A stretch of 13,708 nucleotides of DNA from Solirubrobacterales bacterium (GCA_015655225.1 JAATFK010000204.1:1-13708), one strand, 5' to 3'. Positions 7,590-13,708 are shown, counted from the stretch's first letter. A program made the numbers and translations. Notes: generated by a model not told the origin, from the sequence alone.

Positions 7590-8564
7590 CTACTTCGCGG
7601 CGGAGGCGATGTGGAAGGTCGTCGTGTCGGGCTTGGCGCCCTTGACCTTCGGCGTCGCGGTGAGGATGTAGGAGCCGGGCGCGAGCGTGTGACCGTGCCA
7701 GTTCTTCAGCGCGGTCGTGTTGGCACCGTCGATTCCGGTGACGGGGACGGAGCCGGCGACCGTCGTCGTGCTGACGCAGGCCTTGCCCTTCTTCTTGGCG
7801 GACTTCGCGCTCTTCGCTCTGCTCGTCTTGGCGGACTTCGCGGTCGTCTTCGGGACGACGCAGCGGCTGCCGGAGGTGACGCCGTTGGCCTCGGCCTGGA
7901 GCGTCAGCGTGACGCGGCCGGCCTGGTCGAGCTTGAAGGTGATTCTGAGGCCGTGGTGCTTGACGACCTTCGCGTGCAGACCGGTCAGGCGCGGGACCGC
8001 GTTCACCGTCGTGGTGGGATCGCTGTCGTCGTCGCCGGAGTCGTCGCAGACGACCACGCCGTCGTCGTCGCTGTCCGTCGTGTCGCCGGAGTCGGTCGTG
8101 TCGCCGCTGTCGTCGCAGAGGTCGCCGCCGTCGTCGTCGCCGGAGGAGGGGTCGCTGCTGCTGGAGACGTCGTCGCCGCTGGGGTCGACCGTCGTGTCGT
8201 CGCCGCTCGGGTCGACCGTCGTGTCGTCCCCGCTCGGATCGGAGACGTAGTCGTCGCCGCTGGGGTCCTCGACCGTGCCGTCGGGGTCGATCGTGTCGTC
8301 GCCGCTGGGGTCGATCGTCGTGTCGTCGCCGCTCGGATCGCTCGTGTAGTCGTCGCCGCTCGGGTCCGTCGTGTAGTCGTCCCCGCTGGGGTCGGTGACG
8401 GCGCCGGCGCTGCTGGCGTCGGCAGCGGACGCCACCGGGGCGTGGCGCGTCACGGTGCCAGCGGAGGCCGGCACGGCGGCGAGCGCCGAGACGAGGCCGG
8501 CGGCGAGCAGGGCGGCGGGGACGCGCAGGCGGACGTGGCGCCGCGGGGACGGTGTCAAGGGCAC
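7590..8564 (-). CDS. Secreted Asp-rich nonapeptide-repeat protein
   Basis: 324 residues from GTG at 8564. The frame is open to 8690, but a perfect GAGGAG lies 7 nt before this GTG, and starting here gives a proper signal peptide (RRHVRLR, hydrophobic AALLAAGLVSALAA, cleavage after PASA near residue 35). Residues 58-132 contain eight exact DPSGDD copies, mostly every nine residues (DPSGDDxTx), plus one degenerate unit (DPDGTVE). Residues 138-183 continue with DDSGD/DSDDDG clusters and two cysteines (C150, C173). The stretch is extremely acidic and plausibly binds Ca2+, although it matches neither RTX (GGxGxDxUx) nor a canonical EF-hand. Residues about 184-324 form a beta-type domain interrupted by a Lys-rich stretch between two cysteines, and end in APGSYILTATPKVKG. 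No anchor is visible. It is divergent from a two-component system that may control it. Function unknown. Confidence 0.82.
   Translation of the reverse strand: MPLTPSPRRHVRLRVPAALLAAGLVSALAAVPASAGTVTRHAPVASAADASSAGAVTDPSGDDYTTDPSGDDYTSDPSGDDTTIDPSGDDTIDPDGTVEDPSGDDYVSDPSGDDTTVDPSGDDTTVDPSGDDVSSSSDPSSGDDDGGDLCDDSGDTTDSGDTTDSDDDGVVVCDDSGDDDSDPTTTVNAVPRLTGLHAKVVKHHGLRITFKLDQAGRVTLTLQAEANGVTSGSRCVVPKTTAKSAKTSRAKSAKSAKKKGKACVSTTTVAGSVPVTGIDGANTTALKNWHGHTLAPGSYILTATPKVKGAKPDTTTFHIASAAK
8133..8393 (-). repeat. 27-bp tandem repeat encoding DPSGDDxTx
   Basis: Nine-codon units in the Asp-rich protein gene, eight with an intact DPSGDD core and one or two degenerate. Several adjacent copies are nearly identical at the DNA level (for example, the two copies around 8170-8240), which indicates recent duplication. 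Length variation between strains would be expected. The unit has no spacers or dyad typical of CRISPR. Confidence 0.88.
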
Positions 8565-8571
8565 GGGAACG

Positions 8572-8577
8572 CTCCTC
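8572..8577 (-). promoter_or_regulatory. Ribosome-binding site of the Asp-rich protein gene
   Basis: GAGGAG on the minus strand is 7 nt before the GTG at 8564. It is the best Shine-Dalgarno match noticed in the window and fixes the start well inside the longest open frame. Confidence 0.75.
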
Positions 8578-8785
8578 GGGGGTGTCGAGGTGGAGGACGG
8601 AGGGGGGAGGGGGCCGGCGACGAGAGGGGATCGGCCCCCGTCCTGACCACCATCGGCGGGTGGCGGCCACGGCTTGAAGGCAGTGGCCACCGGCTGGACG
8701 CGCAGGTCGGTGCGCTGACCAGCGCGCGAGCGGGCTTCTGCCCTGCTCTTAGCAGCGCTTCAGCTTCGGGAGCGATGGTGCAGCG
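8578..8785. promoter_or_regulatory. Divergent control region, Asp-rich protein / two-component system
   Basis: About 220 bp separate the two divergent starts. It contains a direct repeat, GGCCACGGCTTG at 8665-8676 and GGCCACCGGCTG at 8685-8696, 20 bp apart (two helical turns), and GGCCAC/GTGGCC (8665-8670, 8683-8688) also forms an inverted repeat. OmpR-family regulators bind direct repeats, so autoregulation and control of the Asp-rich gene are possible. No confident -35/-10 pair is seen. GGGAG at 8768-8772 is a distant ribosome-binding candidate for the regulator gene. Confidence 0.3.
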
Positions 8786-9457
8786 ATGCGGATTCTCGTC
8801 GTCGACGACGAGCCGGCGGTGCGCACCGCGCTCGAACGGGCTCTGCGACTCGACGGCTACGACGTCGAGCTCGCCTCGGATGGACGCCAGGCGCTCGACG
8901 CGCTGGCGGCCTCGGCGCCCGACGCCGTCGTGCTCGACGTGCTGATGCCGGAGATCGACGGGATCGAGGTCTGCCGCCGCCTGCGCGACGCCGGCGACCG
9001 CACGCCGGTGCTGATGCTGACGGCGCGCGACCGCGTGCGCGACCGCGTCTCCGGCCTCGACGCCGGCGCCGACGACTACCTCGTCAAGCCGTTCGCGCTG
9101 GAGGAGCTGACCGCGCGGCTGCGCGCGCTGCTGCGGCGCACCGGCCACGAGCAGCGCGAGCAGCTGCGCTTCGCCGACCTGACGCTCGACCCGGTCGCGC
9201 ACGAGGTGACGCGCGGCGGGCGCGAGATCGAGCTGACGCGGACCGAGTTCCTGTTGCTGGAGCTGTTCCTGCGTCATCCTCGTCAGGTGCTGACGCGCAG
9301 CGCCATCTTCGAGCACGTGTGGGGCTTCGACTTCGGGGCGACCTCGAACTCGCTCGAGGTCTACGTCGGCTACCTGCGCCGCAAGACGGAGGCGGAGGGC
9401 GAGGCGCGCCTGATCCACACGCTCCGCGGCGTCGGCTACGTCCTGCGCGAGCGATGA
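8786..9457 (+). CDS. OmpR/PhoB-family response regulator (MprA-like)
   Basis: 223 residues, the standard length. The receiver domain (1-120) has the acidic pair D7/D8, phosphoacceptor D51 ([13 protein letters not shown]), switch residue T79 (LMLTARD) and K101 (DYLVKPF). After a short linker, the winged-helix domain (about 128-223) shows [16 protein letters not shown], the VWGFDFG turn and the recognition segment [14 protein letters not shown], then the terminal hairpin [15 protein letters not shown]. It is a phosphorylation-controlled DNA-binding transcription factor. The next gene, its likely kinase, overlaps by ATGA. Most similar in style to the actinobacterial MprA group of envelope-stress regulators, but orthology is not established here. 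Likely targets include its own promoter and the divergent Asp-rich gene (inference). Confidence 0.96.
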   Translation: MRILVVDDEPAVRTALERALRLDGYDVELASDGRQALDALAASAPDAVVLDVLMPEIDGIEVCRRLRDAGDRTPVLMLTARDRVRDRVSGLDAGADDYLVKPFALEELTARLRALLRRTGHEQREQLRFADLTLDPVAHEVTRGGREIELTRTEFLLLELFLRHPRQVLTRSAIFEHVWGFDFGATSNSLEVYVGYLRRKTEAEGEARLIHTLRGVGYVLRER

Positions 9458-10899
9458 CGCTCCGGCGCCGACTCGTGCTGCTGGCGGCCGCCGCGGTGGC
9501 GATCGCGATCGTGCTCGCGTCGACCGCCGTCTACGTGGTCGTGCGCGCCGAGCTGCGCGGCGGGATCGACAACGACCTGCGCGCGAGCGTCCCGCCGCAC
9601 CTCGACATGCGCGGCGCCCCCGGCACCGCGGGAGCGACGGCGCGCACGCTCGGCGCGCTGCGCCTGCGCGGGCTGCGCGTGCCGCCCGGCCCGAGAGACC
9701 CGCTCGGCTTCCAGACGACCTACCACACGCTCGTGGACGCGACCGGCGCGGTGCAGTTCCCGGCCGACGACAGAACGCCGCTGCCGGTGACGGCGGAGAC
9801 GCGCGCGGTGGCGGCCGGCACGCACGGGGCCTTCTTCGCCGACACGACGATCAGAGGGGCGCCGGTGCGCGTCTACACGAAGCGGGTCGCCGGCACCCAC
9901 TTCGCCGTGCAGTCGGCGCGCTCGCTGGAGGAGGTCGACCGGACGCTCGACCGGCTGCTGCTCGTCCTCGCGCTCGTCAGCGTCGGCGGGATCGCGCTCG
10001 CGGCGGCGCTCGGCTGGCTGATCTCGCGGACCGCGCTGGGACCGGTCGCGCACCTCACCGACGCCGCCGAGCACGTCGCCGAGACGACCGACCTGAGCCG
10101 CCGGATCGAGATCACGAGCGACGACGAGCTGGGGCGCCTCGCGCGCAGCTTCAACCTGATGCTGGCGGCGCTGGAGGCCTCCGTCGGGCGCCAGCGCCAG
10201 CTCGTCGCGGACGCCTCGCACGAGCTGCGCACGCCGCTCACGAGCGTGCGGACCAACATCGAGGTGCTGGCGCGCGACGGCGTGCTCTCGGAGGAGGAGC
10301 GCGGCCGCGTGTTCACCGACGTCGTGACGCAGCTCGACGAGCTGAGCGCGCTCGTCGGCGACCTCGTCGAGCTGGCGCGCGAGGAGGAGCGCGACGACGA
10401 CGCCGAGGAGCTGCGCTTCGACGTGCTCGTCGCGGAGGCGGTCGAGCGCGCCGCCCGCCGCCCGCACGCGCCGCTGTTCGCGACCTCGATGGTGCCCTGG
10501 GTCGTGCGCGGCGTGCCGGCGCGCCTCGACCGCGCGGTTGCGAACCTGCTCGACAACGCGAGCAAGTGGAGCCCGCCGGGCGCGACCGTCGAGGTCGAGC
10601 TGACGCGCGCCGGCGACCTGACGGTCCGCGACCACGGCCCCGGAATCGCGCCGGAGGACCTGCAGAACGTGTTCGAGCGCTTCTACCGCGCGCCGAGCGC
10701 GCGCGGCATGCCGGGCTCCGGCCTCGGCCTCGCGATCGTCCGTCAGGCGGCGGAGCTGCACGGCGGCCGCGTCGCGGCGGAGGCGGCGCCGGGCGGCGGC
10801 GCGCTCCTACGGCTGACGCTCCCGGGCGAGCTGGCCGCGGTCGACTCGTCGGAGGGCGTCGCCCTGCGCGAGGCCGACTCGCGGGTGCTCATCCGCTGA
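9454..10899 (+). CDS. Sensor histidine kinase (MprB/BaeS-like)
   Basis: 481 residues from the ATG overlapping the regulator's TGA (ATGA), which implies translational coupling; the frame is open upstream, but that part lies inside the regulator gene. Two TM helices (about 8-30 and 168-190) bracket a roughly 135-residue extracytoplasmic sensor region. A HAMP domain follows (191-245, [14 protein letters not shown]...[11 protein letters not shown]). The dimerisation domain has H256 in [16 protein letters not shown]. The ATPase domain has the N box NLLDNAS (364-370), the G1 box DHGPGIA (393-399), FERFYRA and the G2 box GSGLGLAIV (421-429). All catalytic boxes are intact. It should autophosphorylate H256 and pass phosphate to D51 of the upstream regulator. 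Stimulus unknown; the sensor domain has no cysteine or recognised ligand motif. Its stop overlaps the stop of the TetR gene by 11 bp. Confidence 0.96.
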   Translation: MTLRRRLVLLAAAAVAIAIVLASTAVYVVVRAELRGGIDNDLRASVPPHLDMRGAPGTAGATARTLGALRLRGLRVPPGPRDPLGFQTTYHTLVDATGAVQFPADDRTPLPVTAETRAVAAGTHGAFFADTTIRGAPVRVYTKRVAGTHFAVQSARSLEEVDRTLDRLLLVLALVSVGGIALAAALGWLISRTALGPVAHLTDAAEHVAETTDLSRRIEITSDDELGRLARSFNLMLAALEASVGRQRQLVADASHELRTPLTSVRTNIEVLARDGVLSEEERGRVFTDVVTQLDELSALVGDLVELAREEERDDDAEELRFDVLVAEAVERAARRPHAPLFATSMVPWVVRGVPARLDRAVANLLDNASKWSPPGATVEVELTRAGDLTVRDHGPGIAPEDLQNVFERFYRAPSARGMPGSGLGLAIVRQAAELHGGRVAAEAAPGGGALLRLTLPGELAAVDSSEGVALREADSRVLIR

Positions 10900-11497
10900 G
10901 GGTGCCGGACGCCGGAAGAACGCTGCGCACCGCGCGCTTGACGACCGCGTCGGTCGCGCGGCGCCGCGACCAGCGGTGGCCGGTGCGCAGGTGGCGGTAG
11001 GTCCAGCCGACGAGGTTGAAGAGGACCGTAGCGGTCTCCTCCGGCTCGTCGGGATCGAGCGTGCCGTCGGCGGCGCCGTCGCGCAGGACTGCGGCGATCG
11101 GGTCGGTGAAGACCGGCCGGTTGAGCGCCTCGGTCCCCGGCTCGTGGAAGACCGCGTCGCGGCCGGGCGCGTCGAGCGCCGCCATCAGCGCGAGGTTGCG
11201 CTCGGTCACCGCGCAGAGGCCGCGCAGCGCGACGGTCAGCCGCTCGCGGCCGCTGCCCTCAGCCGTGAGGGCCGGCCAGAGGGCGCGGCGGTAGTCGTCC
11301 TCCAGCAGGTCGGCGAGGGCGCCGAGCACGTCGTCGCGGCCGATTCCGCGGCGATGCAGCGTCATCCGCGAGACGCCGAGGGCGGTCGCGAGGGCGTCCA
11401 TCGTGAGGGCGTCCCAGCCGTGCTCCTCGATCACCGCGCGGGCGGCGACGAGGGCGGAGGGGGAGAACGCTGGGCGCTCTGCGGGGCCGGCGGTCAT
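10889..11497 (-). CDS. TetR-family transcriptional regulator
   Basis: 202 residues. The N-terminal HTH spans about 14-60: FSPSALVAARAVIEEHGWDALTM..., then the recognition helix region LATALGVSRMTLHRR. The usual 'YxHF' segment after the recognition helix is replaced by LHRRGIGRDDVL. The helical C-terminal ligand-binding domain (70-190) includes LFNLVGWTYRHLRTGH near 160-175. The ligand cannot be inferred. Start ATG at 11497 has AGGGGG 4 nt upstream. A dyad immediately upstream is a likely autoregulatory operator. It lies 58 bp after the ABC ATPase gene on the same strand and may control it, or both may be on one transcript. Its 3' end overlaps the convergent kinase gene by 11 bp. Confidence 0.9.
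   Translation of the reverse strand: MTAGPAERPAFSPSALVAARAVIEEHGWDALTMDALATALGVSRMTLHRRGIGRDDVLGALADLLEDDYRRALWPALTAEGSGRERLTVALRGLCAVTERNLALMAALDAPGRDAVFHEPGTEALNRPVFTDPIAAVLRDGAADGTLDPDEPEETATVLFNLVGWTYRHLRTGHRWSRRRATDAVVKRAVRSVLPASGTLSG
11461..11472 (+). repeat. Intragenic copy of the TetR operator half-site
   Basis: GGGAGAACGCTG here is identical to the 12 bases read on the minus strand from 11530 to 11519. It lies in codons 9-13 of the TetR gene. It could be a second binding site, or a chance echo. Confidence 0.35.
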
Positions 11498-11507
11498 GCC
11501 GCCCCCT

Positions 11508-11530
11508 GGGAGAATGCGCAGCGTTCTCCC
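11508..11530. promoter_or_regulatory. Candidate TetR operator
   Basis: Perfect 7-bp inverted repeat GGGAGAA-(9 nt)-TTCTCCC in the 58-bp gap between the ABC ATPase stop and the TetR start, abutting the TetR ribosome-binding site. Size (23 bp) and position fit a TetR-family autoregulatory site. Binding here would block the TetR promoter. A smaller dyad (CCGATC/GATCGG, 11533-11552) adjoins it. Confidence 0.5.
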
Positions 11531-11555
11531 GACCGATCGCGACAGTGATCGGCCT

Positions 11556-12416
11556 TCACCAGGCCGCTCCCGCCCGCGCCAGCCACCGCCCGTCGAGGCG
11601 GTCGACGCGCACCGGCGTGTCGAAGCAGGTCGACAGGGCCGCGCTCTCGATCACCGCGTCGGCCGGCCCGGAGGCGACGACGACTCCGTCGCGCAGCAGC
11701 AGCGCGTGCGTGGTCGTCGGCGGCAGCTCCTCGACGTGGTGCGTGACGGTGACGGTCGCGGCCTCCGGCTCCTCCGCTGCGATCGAGGCGACGGCCGCCA
11801 GCAGCGCCTCGCGGCCGGGCAGGTCGAGGCCGGTCGTCGGCTCGTCGAGCAGCAGCAGCGGCGGGCGGCGCATCAGCGCGCGGGCCAGCAGCAGCCGCTG
11901 CCGCTCGCCCTGCGAGCAGGAGTCGAAGGTGCGGGTCGCCAGCTCGCCGCAGCCGAAGCGCTCCAGCAGCTCGGCGGCGCGCCGGCGGTCGTCCTCGCCG
12001 AGCGCCTGGCGGCGCAGCGCGATCGTCGCGCTGGCCCCGGTCAGGACGACCTCCAGGGCGGTCAGGCGCCCCGAGACGGCGCGGGCGGTGCGGGCCTCGA
12101 CATGGCCGATCCGCTTGCGCAGCTCGCGCAGGTCGACGCCGCCGATCCGCTCGCCGAGCACCTCGGCGGAGCCGGAGCTGGGGTGGGTCATGGCGGCGGC
12201 GATCGAGACGAGCGTCGACTTGCCGGCGCCGTTGGCGCCGAGCACGGCCCACTGCTCGCCCGCGCGGACGGTCCAGTCGACGTCGCGCAGGAGAAAGCGC
12301 TCGCGCTGCGCCTCGGCGTCCCAGCGCCACAGCGAGACGCCGGTCAGTCGCAGCGCGACGTGGGTCCCGGGGTCGGCGCCGTCGGTCGTCGGGGAGCTGC
12401 AGGGGATCGCGGTCAC
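11556..12416 (-). CDS. ABC transporter ATP-binding protein (orphan, YlmA-like)
   Basis: 286 residues from GTG at 12416. Walker A GANGAGKST is at 60-68, Walker B LLLLDEP at 187-193, D-loop TGLD at 195-198, and the H-loop THH at 225-227. The signature is CSQGE (167-171) instead of LSGGQ, and the Q-loop position reads HVEA with Glu (E107) instead of Gln. These departures resemble the ModF/YlmA-type branch; the Q-loop change could weaken coupling to a permease. No TM segment, and no permease or binding protein in the window, so the partner is unknown. Two palindromes and a TATCAT hexamer 7 nt before the GTG suggest a regulated leaderless promoter. The TetR gene follows 58 bp downstream on the same strand. 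ATPase family is certain; substrate is not. Confidence 0.9.
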   Translation of the reverse strand: MTAIPCSSPTTDGADPGTHVALRLTGVSLWRWDAEAQRERFLLRDVDWTVRAGEQWAVLGANGAGKSTLVSIAAAMTHPSSGSAEVLGERIGGVDLRELRKRIGHVEARTARAVSGRLTALEVVLTGASATIALRRQALGEDDRRRAAELLERFGCGELATRTFDSCSQGERQRLLLARALMRRPPLLLLDEPTTGLDLPGREALLAAVASIAAEEPEAATVTVTHHVEELPPTTTHALLLRDGVVVASGPADAVIESAALSTCFDTPVRVDRLDGRWLARAGAAW

Positions 12417-12421
12417 CGCGA
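12407..12421. promoter_or_regulatory. 15-bp palindrome over the ABC ATPase start codon
   Basis: TCGCGGT-c-ACCGCGA is a perfect 7+1+7 palindrome covering the GTG start (12414-12416). If the message is leaderless, it would sit at the 5' end of the mRNA and could act as an operator or limit initiation. It may also be coincidental in GC-rich DNA. Confidence 0.3.
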
Positions 12422-12423
12422 CG

Positions 12424-12429
12424 ATGATA
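12424..12429 (-). promoter_or_regulatory. Candidate -10 element, leaderless ABC ATPase gene
   Basis: TATCAT on the minus strand ends 7 nt before the GTG start, which has no Shine-Dalgarno sequence. This matches the TAnnnT plus 6-7 nt arrangement of actinobacterial leaderless promoters. No good -35 is seen. Confidence 0.5.
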
Positions 12430-12444
12430 CAGCGACGTAACGCA

Positions 12445-12464
12445 CGGTGACGGCCGTGTCACCG
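12445..12464. promoter_or_regulatory. Inverted repeat upstream of the ABC ATPase promoter
   Basis: CGGTGAC-(6 nt)-GTCACCG, a perfect 7-bp dyad centred about 28 bp upstream of the -10 candidate. The position suits an operator or activator site. The surrounding 12465-12590 stretch shows nothing else I can name. Confidence 0.4.
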
Positions 12465-12590
12465 CTCCCTTAGACGCCGCTTAGCTTTCGCTGATCTGGC
12501 GCTCACCCACGGATGAGTGGATGCATGCCACGGGGCGGACCGATGGCCGAAGGGCGGTCGCCCGCTCCGTCCAACTTCCCCCAGCTCGTC

Positions 12591-12616
12591 GCGGCGGCGC
12601 ACCGAGGCGCCGCCGC
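12591..12616 (-). terminator. GC hairpin after the second TAG
   Basis: Perfect 10-bp stem GCGGCGGCGC / GCGCCGCCGC with a 6-nt loop, starting 5 nt after the TAG at 12622-12624 on the minus strand. It is the strongest hairpin noticed in the window. No U-tract follows. Its position marks the end of the transcription unit at the second TAG, not at the stop of the BioF-like frame 170 bp earlier. Confidence 0.6.
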
Positions 12617-12621
12617 CCCGC

Positions 12622-12792
12622 CTACGCGACCGCGCGCTCGAACGCCCCGGTCGACTCGGCGTCGAAGATGCCGGCCGGCAGCGGCTCCTCGCGCTCGCGC
12701 GGCGGGCGGCTCTCCCGCCGTCCGCGCGACGGCTCGGCCGGGCGCGGCGCCCACGCGTCCTCCTGCTCCGGCTCGTCGTCGAATGCCGGCTC
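12622..12792 (-). other. In-frame open extension after the BioF-like TAG
   Basis: Directly after the TAG at 12793-12795, the same frame continues for 56 sense codons and ends in a second TAG. By eye, the third codon position is G/C in about 54 of 56 codons, the first in about 47 and the second in about 34, which is the normal coding pattern of a GC-rich gene. The peptide begins EPAFDDEPEQEDAW, is rich in Glu, Arg and Pro, and ends IFDAESTGAFERAVA. There is no ATG, GTG or TTG in this frame, so an independent gene is unlikely. It is probably a disordered C-terminal extension of the BioF-like protein that is translated by read-through, was lost by a nonsense mutation, or is split by a sequencing error. 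Confidence 0.55.
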
Positions 12793-13707
12793 CTAGGACG
12801 CGACCAGCTCCTCCGGCCGCAGCCCGGCGCCGCGCACCGCGATCGAGAGCGCCGACGCGGCGTCGCGCAGCTCGTCCTTGCTGTGCGAGGCGATCGCCGC
12901 GAGCCGCAGCCGCGAACTGCCGGCCGGCACCGCCGGCGGCCGCAGCGCCTGCGCGAAGACGCCCCGTTCGAGCGCCCGCTCGCAGACCCGCTGCGCCTGC
13001 TCGGCGCCGTCGAAGTCGAGCGCGACGATCGGCATCGTGCCGGGGGCGACCTCGAAGCCCTGGCGCCGCAGCTCGCTGCGCAGCAGCGCCGCGTTCGCCT
13101 GCAGCTTGTCGACGCGACGCGGCTGCTCCTCCAGCAGCGAGAGCGCCGCGAGCGCCCCCGCGACGGCCGGCGGCGGCGGCGCGGTCGAGTAGACGAGCGA
13201 GCGCGAGGCGTGGAGCAGGTACTTCGCCATCCCCGCGTCGCAGGCGACGTACGCCCCGTACGCGCCGAGTGCCTTGCCGAGCGTCCCGACGATCACGTCG
13301 ACGCCGTCCTCGACGCCCGCGTCGGCGACCGCTCCCCGTCCACGCGGTCCGAGCACGCCGATCCCGTGCGCCTCGTCGACGACCAGCCGCACGTCGTAGC
13401 CGTGGGCCAGCTCGGTCAGGTCCGCGAGCGGCGCCACGTCGCCGTTGCCGGCGAAGACGCCGTCGGTCACGATCAGCGCGCCGCGGCCCTCGGCCTCGCG
13501 CAGTCCCCATTCGAGGTGCTCCACGTCGCCGTGGCGGTAGACGAAGACGTCGGCGTGCGAGAGCCGGCAGCCGTCCACGACGGAGGGGTGGTTCTGCTCG
13601 TCGGAGAAGACCACGTCGCCGCGTCGTGCGAGCGCGCCGATCACGCCGAGGCTCGCGAGGTAGCCGGAGCCGAACAGGAGCGCCGCCTGGCGCCGCTGGA
13701 AGGCGGC
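12793..13707 (-). CDS. BioF-like alpha-oxoamine synthase (8-amino-7-oxononanoate synthase type), 5'-truncated
   Basis: 304 residues are visible; the N-terminus lies beyond the window end. The frame begins AAFQRRQAALLFGSGYLASLG, the glycine-rich substrate segment of BioF/Kbl enzymes. SDEQNHPSVVDG (His about 13588) stacks on the PLP ring, VVDEAHGIGVLG gives the cofactor Asp and His (13366-13377), and GTLGKALGAYGAYV holds the PLP-lysine (codon 13273-13275). The C-terminal domain runs to SSRLRLAAIASHSKDEL. The distance from Lys to stop (about 159 residues) equals or slightly exceeds that in E. coli BioF, so the catalytic domain is complete before the TAG. BioF condenses pimeloyl-thioester with alanine in biotin synthesis; glycine C-acetyltransferase is the main alternative, as no bio neighbour is visible. 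See the in-frame extension after the stop. Confidence 0.88.
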   Translation of the reverse strand, partial: AAFQRRQAALLFGSGYLASLGVIGALARRGDVVFSDEQNHPSVVDGCRLSHADVFVYRHGDVEHLEWGLREAEGRGALIVTDGVFAGNGDVAPLADLTELAHGYDVRLVVDEAHGIGVLGPRGRGAVADAGVEDGVDVIVGTLGKALGAYGAYVACDAGMAKYLLHASRSLVYSTAPPPPAVAGALAALSLLEEQPRRVDKLQANAALLRSELRRQGFEVAPGTMPIVALDFDGAEQAQRVCERALERGVFAQALRPPAVPAGSSRLRLAAIASHSKDELRDAASALSIAVRGAGLRPEELVAS

Positions 13708-13708
13708 A

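Noticed and set aside
8133..8393. CRISPR-like array
   Set aside because: The 27-bp units are contiguous, in frame with a secreted protein and without unique spacers; they encode DPSGDDxTx.
7324..8670. 448-codon minus-strand open frame and the overlapping plus-strand frame at 7611-8945
   Set aside because: Both are shadows of the Asp-rich gene: the tandem repeat keeps several frames open and their translations are Arg-rich or Val/Ala-rich repeats without a signal peptide.
12793..12795. Pyrrolysine insertion at the amber codon
   Set aside because: Nothing in the window suggests pyl genes, and other genes here (rubredoxin, Asp-rich protein) end normally in TAG. Ordinary read-through, mutation or error is more likely.
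12521..12796. 91-codon plus-strand open frame in the region after the BioF-like gene
   Set aside because: Arg/Ser-rich and antisense to the extension, whose own frame has the better codon-position pattern.
12503..13510. 335-codon minus-strand open frame
   Set aside because: It overlaps the BioF-like catalytic domain in another frame and is Arg/Ala/Gly-rich. The BioF frame has all PLP-enzyme motifs.

Overview
The window is GC-rich throughout (roughly 70% or more by eye, with nearly every third codon position G or C). It uses mostly TGA stops, several GTG starts and one TTG start, and it is almost fully coding. Two secreted proteins have the look of surface proteins from deep-branching soil actinobacteria: a 'SYANVVSTL...GGGGAYA' signal peptide followed by LGGxPxSA repeats, and an Asp-rich repeat protein. 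Together with an MprAB-like two-component system, this suggests a chromosomal segment of an actinobacterium of the Thermoleophilia/Solirubrobacterales type (Conexibacter-like). The assignment is inferred from style; there is no marker gene. I see no insertion sequence, prophage, CRISPR array, tRNA or rRNA gene.

Layout. (1) 2-1156 (+): 3' part of a GH15 glucoamylase/trehalase-type hydrolase. (2) 5732-1166 (-): a co-directional run in transcription order: Nudix hydrolase, NAD-dependent epimerase/dehydratase, secreted Ig-like protein, aldo/keto reductase-like protein lacking the usual catalytic Lys, and a secreted LGG-repeat protein. Gaps are 4-72 bp, so this may be one or several operons. (3) 5798-7544 (+), divergent from the Nudix gene: rubredoxin, then a membrane-anchored spermidine-synthase-like protein with a TTG start. 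(4) 8564-7590 (-): secreted protein with an Asp-rich nonapeptide repeat, divergent from (5) 8786-10899 (+): OmpR-family response regulator and histidine kinase with an ATGA overlap. (6) 11497-10889 (-): TetR-family regulator whose stop overlaps the kinase stop, preceded by an orphan ABC ATPase (12416-11556, -). (7) 13707-12793 (-): 3' part of a BioF-like alpha-oxoamine synthase.

The most unusual signal is at the end of the BioF-like gene. An in-frame TAG follows a complete catalytic domain, but the same frame stays open for 56 more codons with clear coding composition (GC3 > GC1 > GC2). It ends in a second TAG followed 5 nt later by a perfect 10-bp GC hairpin. This could be amber read-through, a recent nonsense mutation or a sequencing error.

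Other points of interest are the Asp-rich repeat protein facing a two-component system, a repeated 12-bp motif forming a likely TetR operator, TAnnnT hexamers 6-9 nt before several start codons (a leaderless-mRNA pattern), and frequent AGA arginine codons for such a GC-rich genome. I do not see a complete, obviously new multi-gene system; most of the window is ordinary chromosome.
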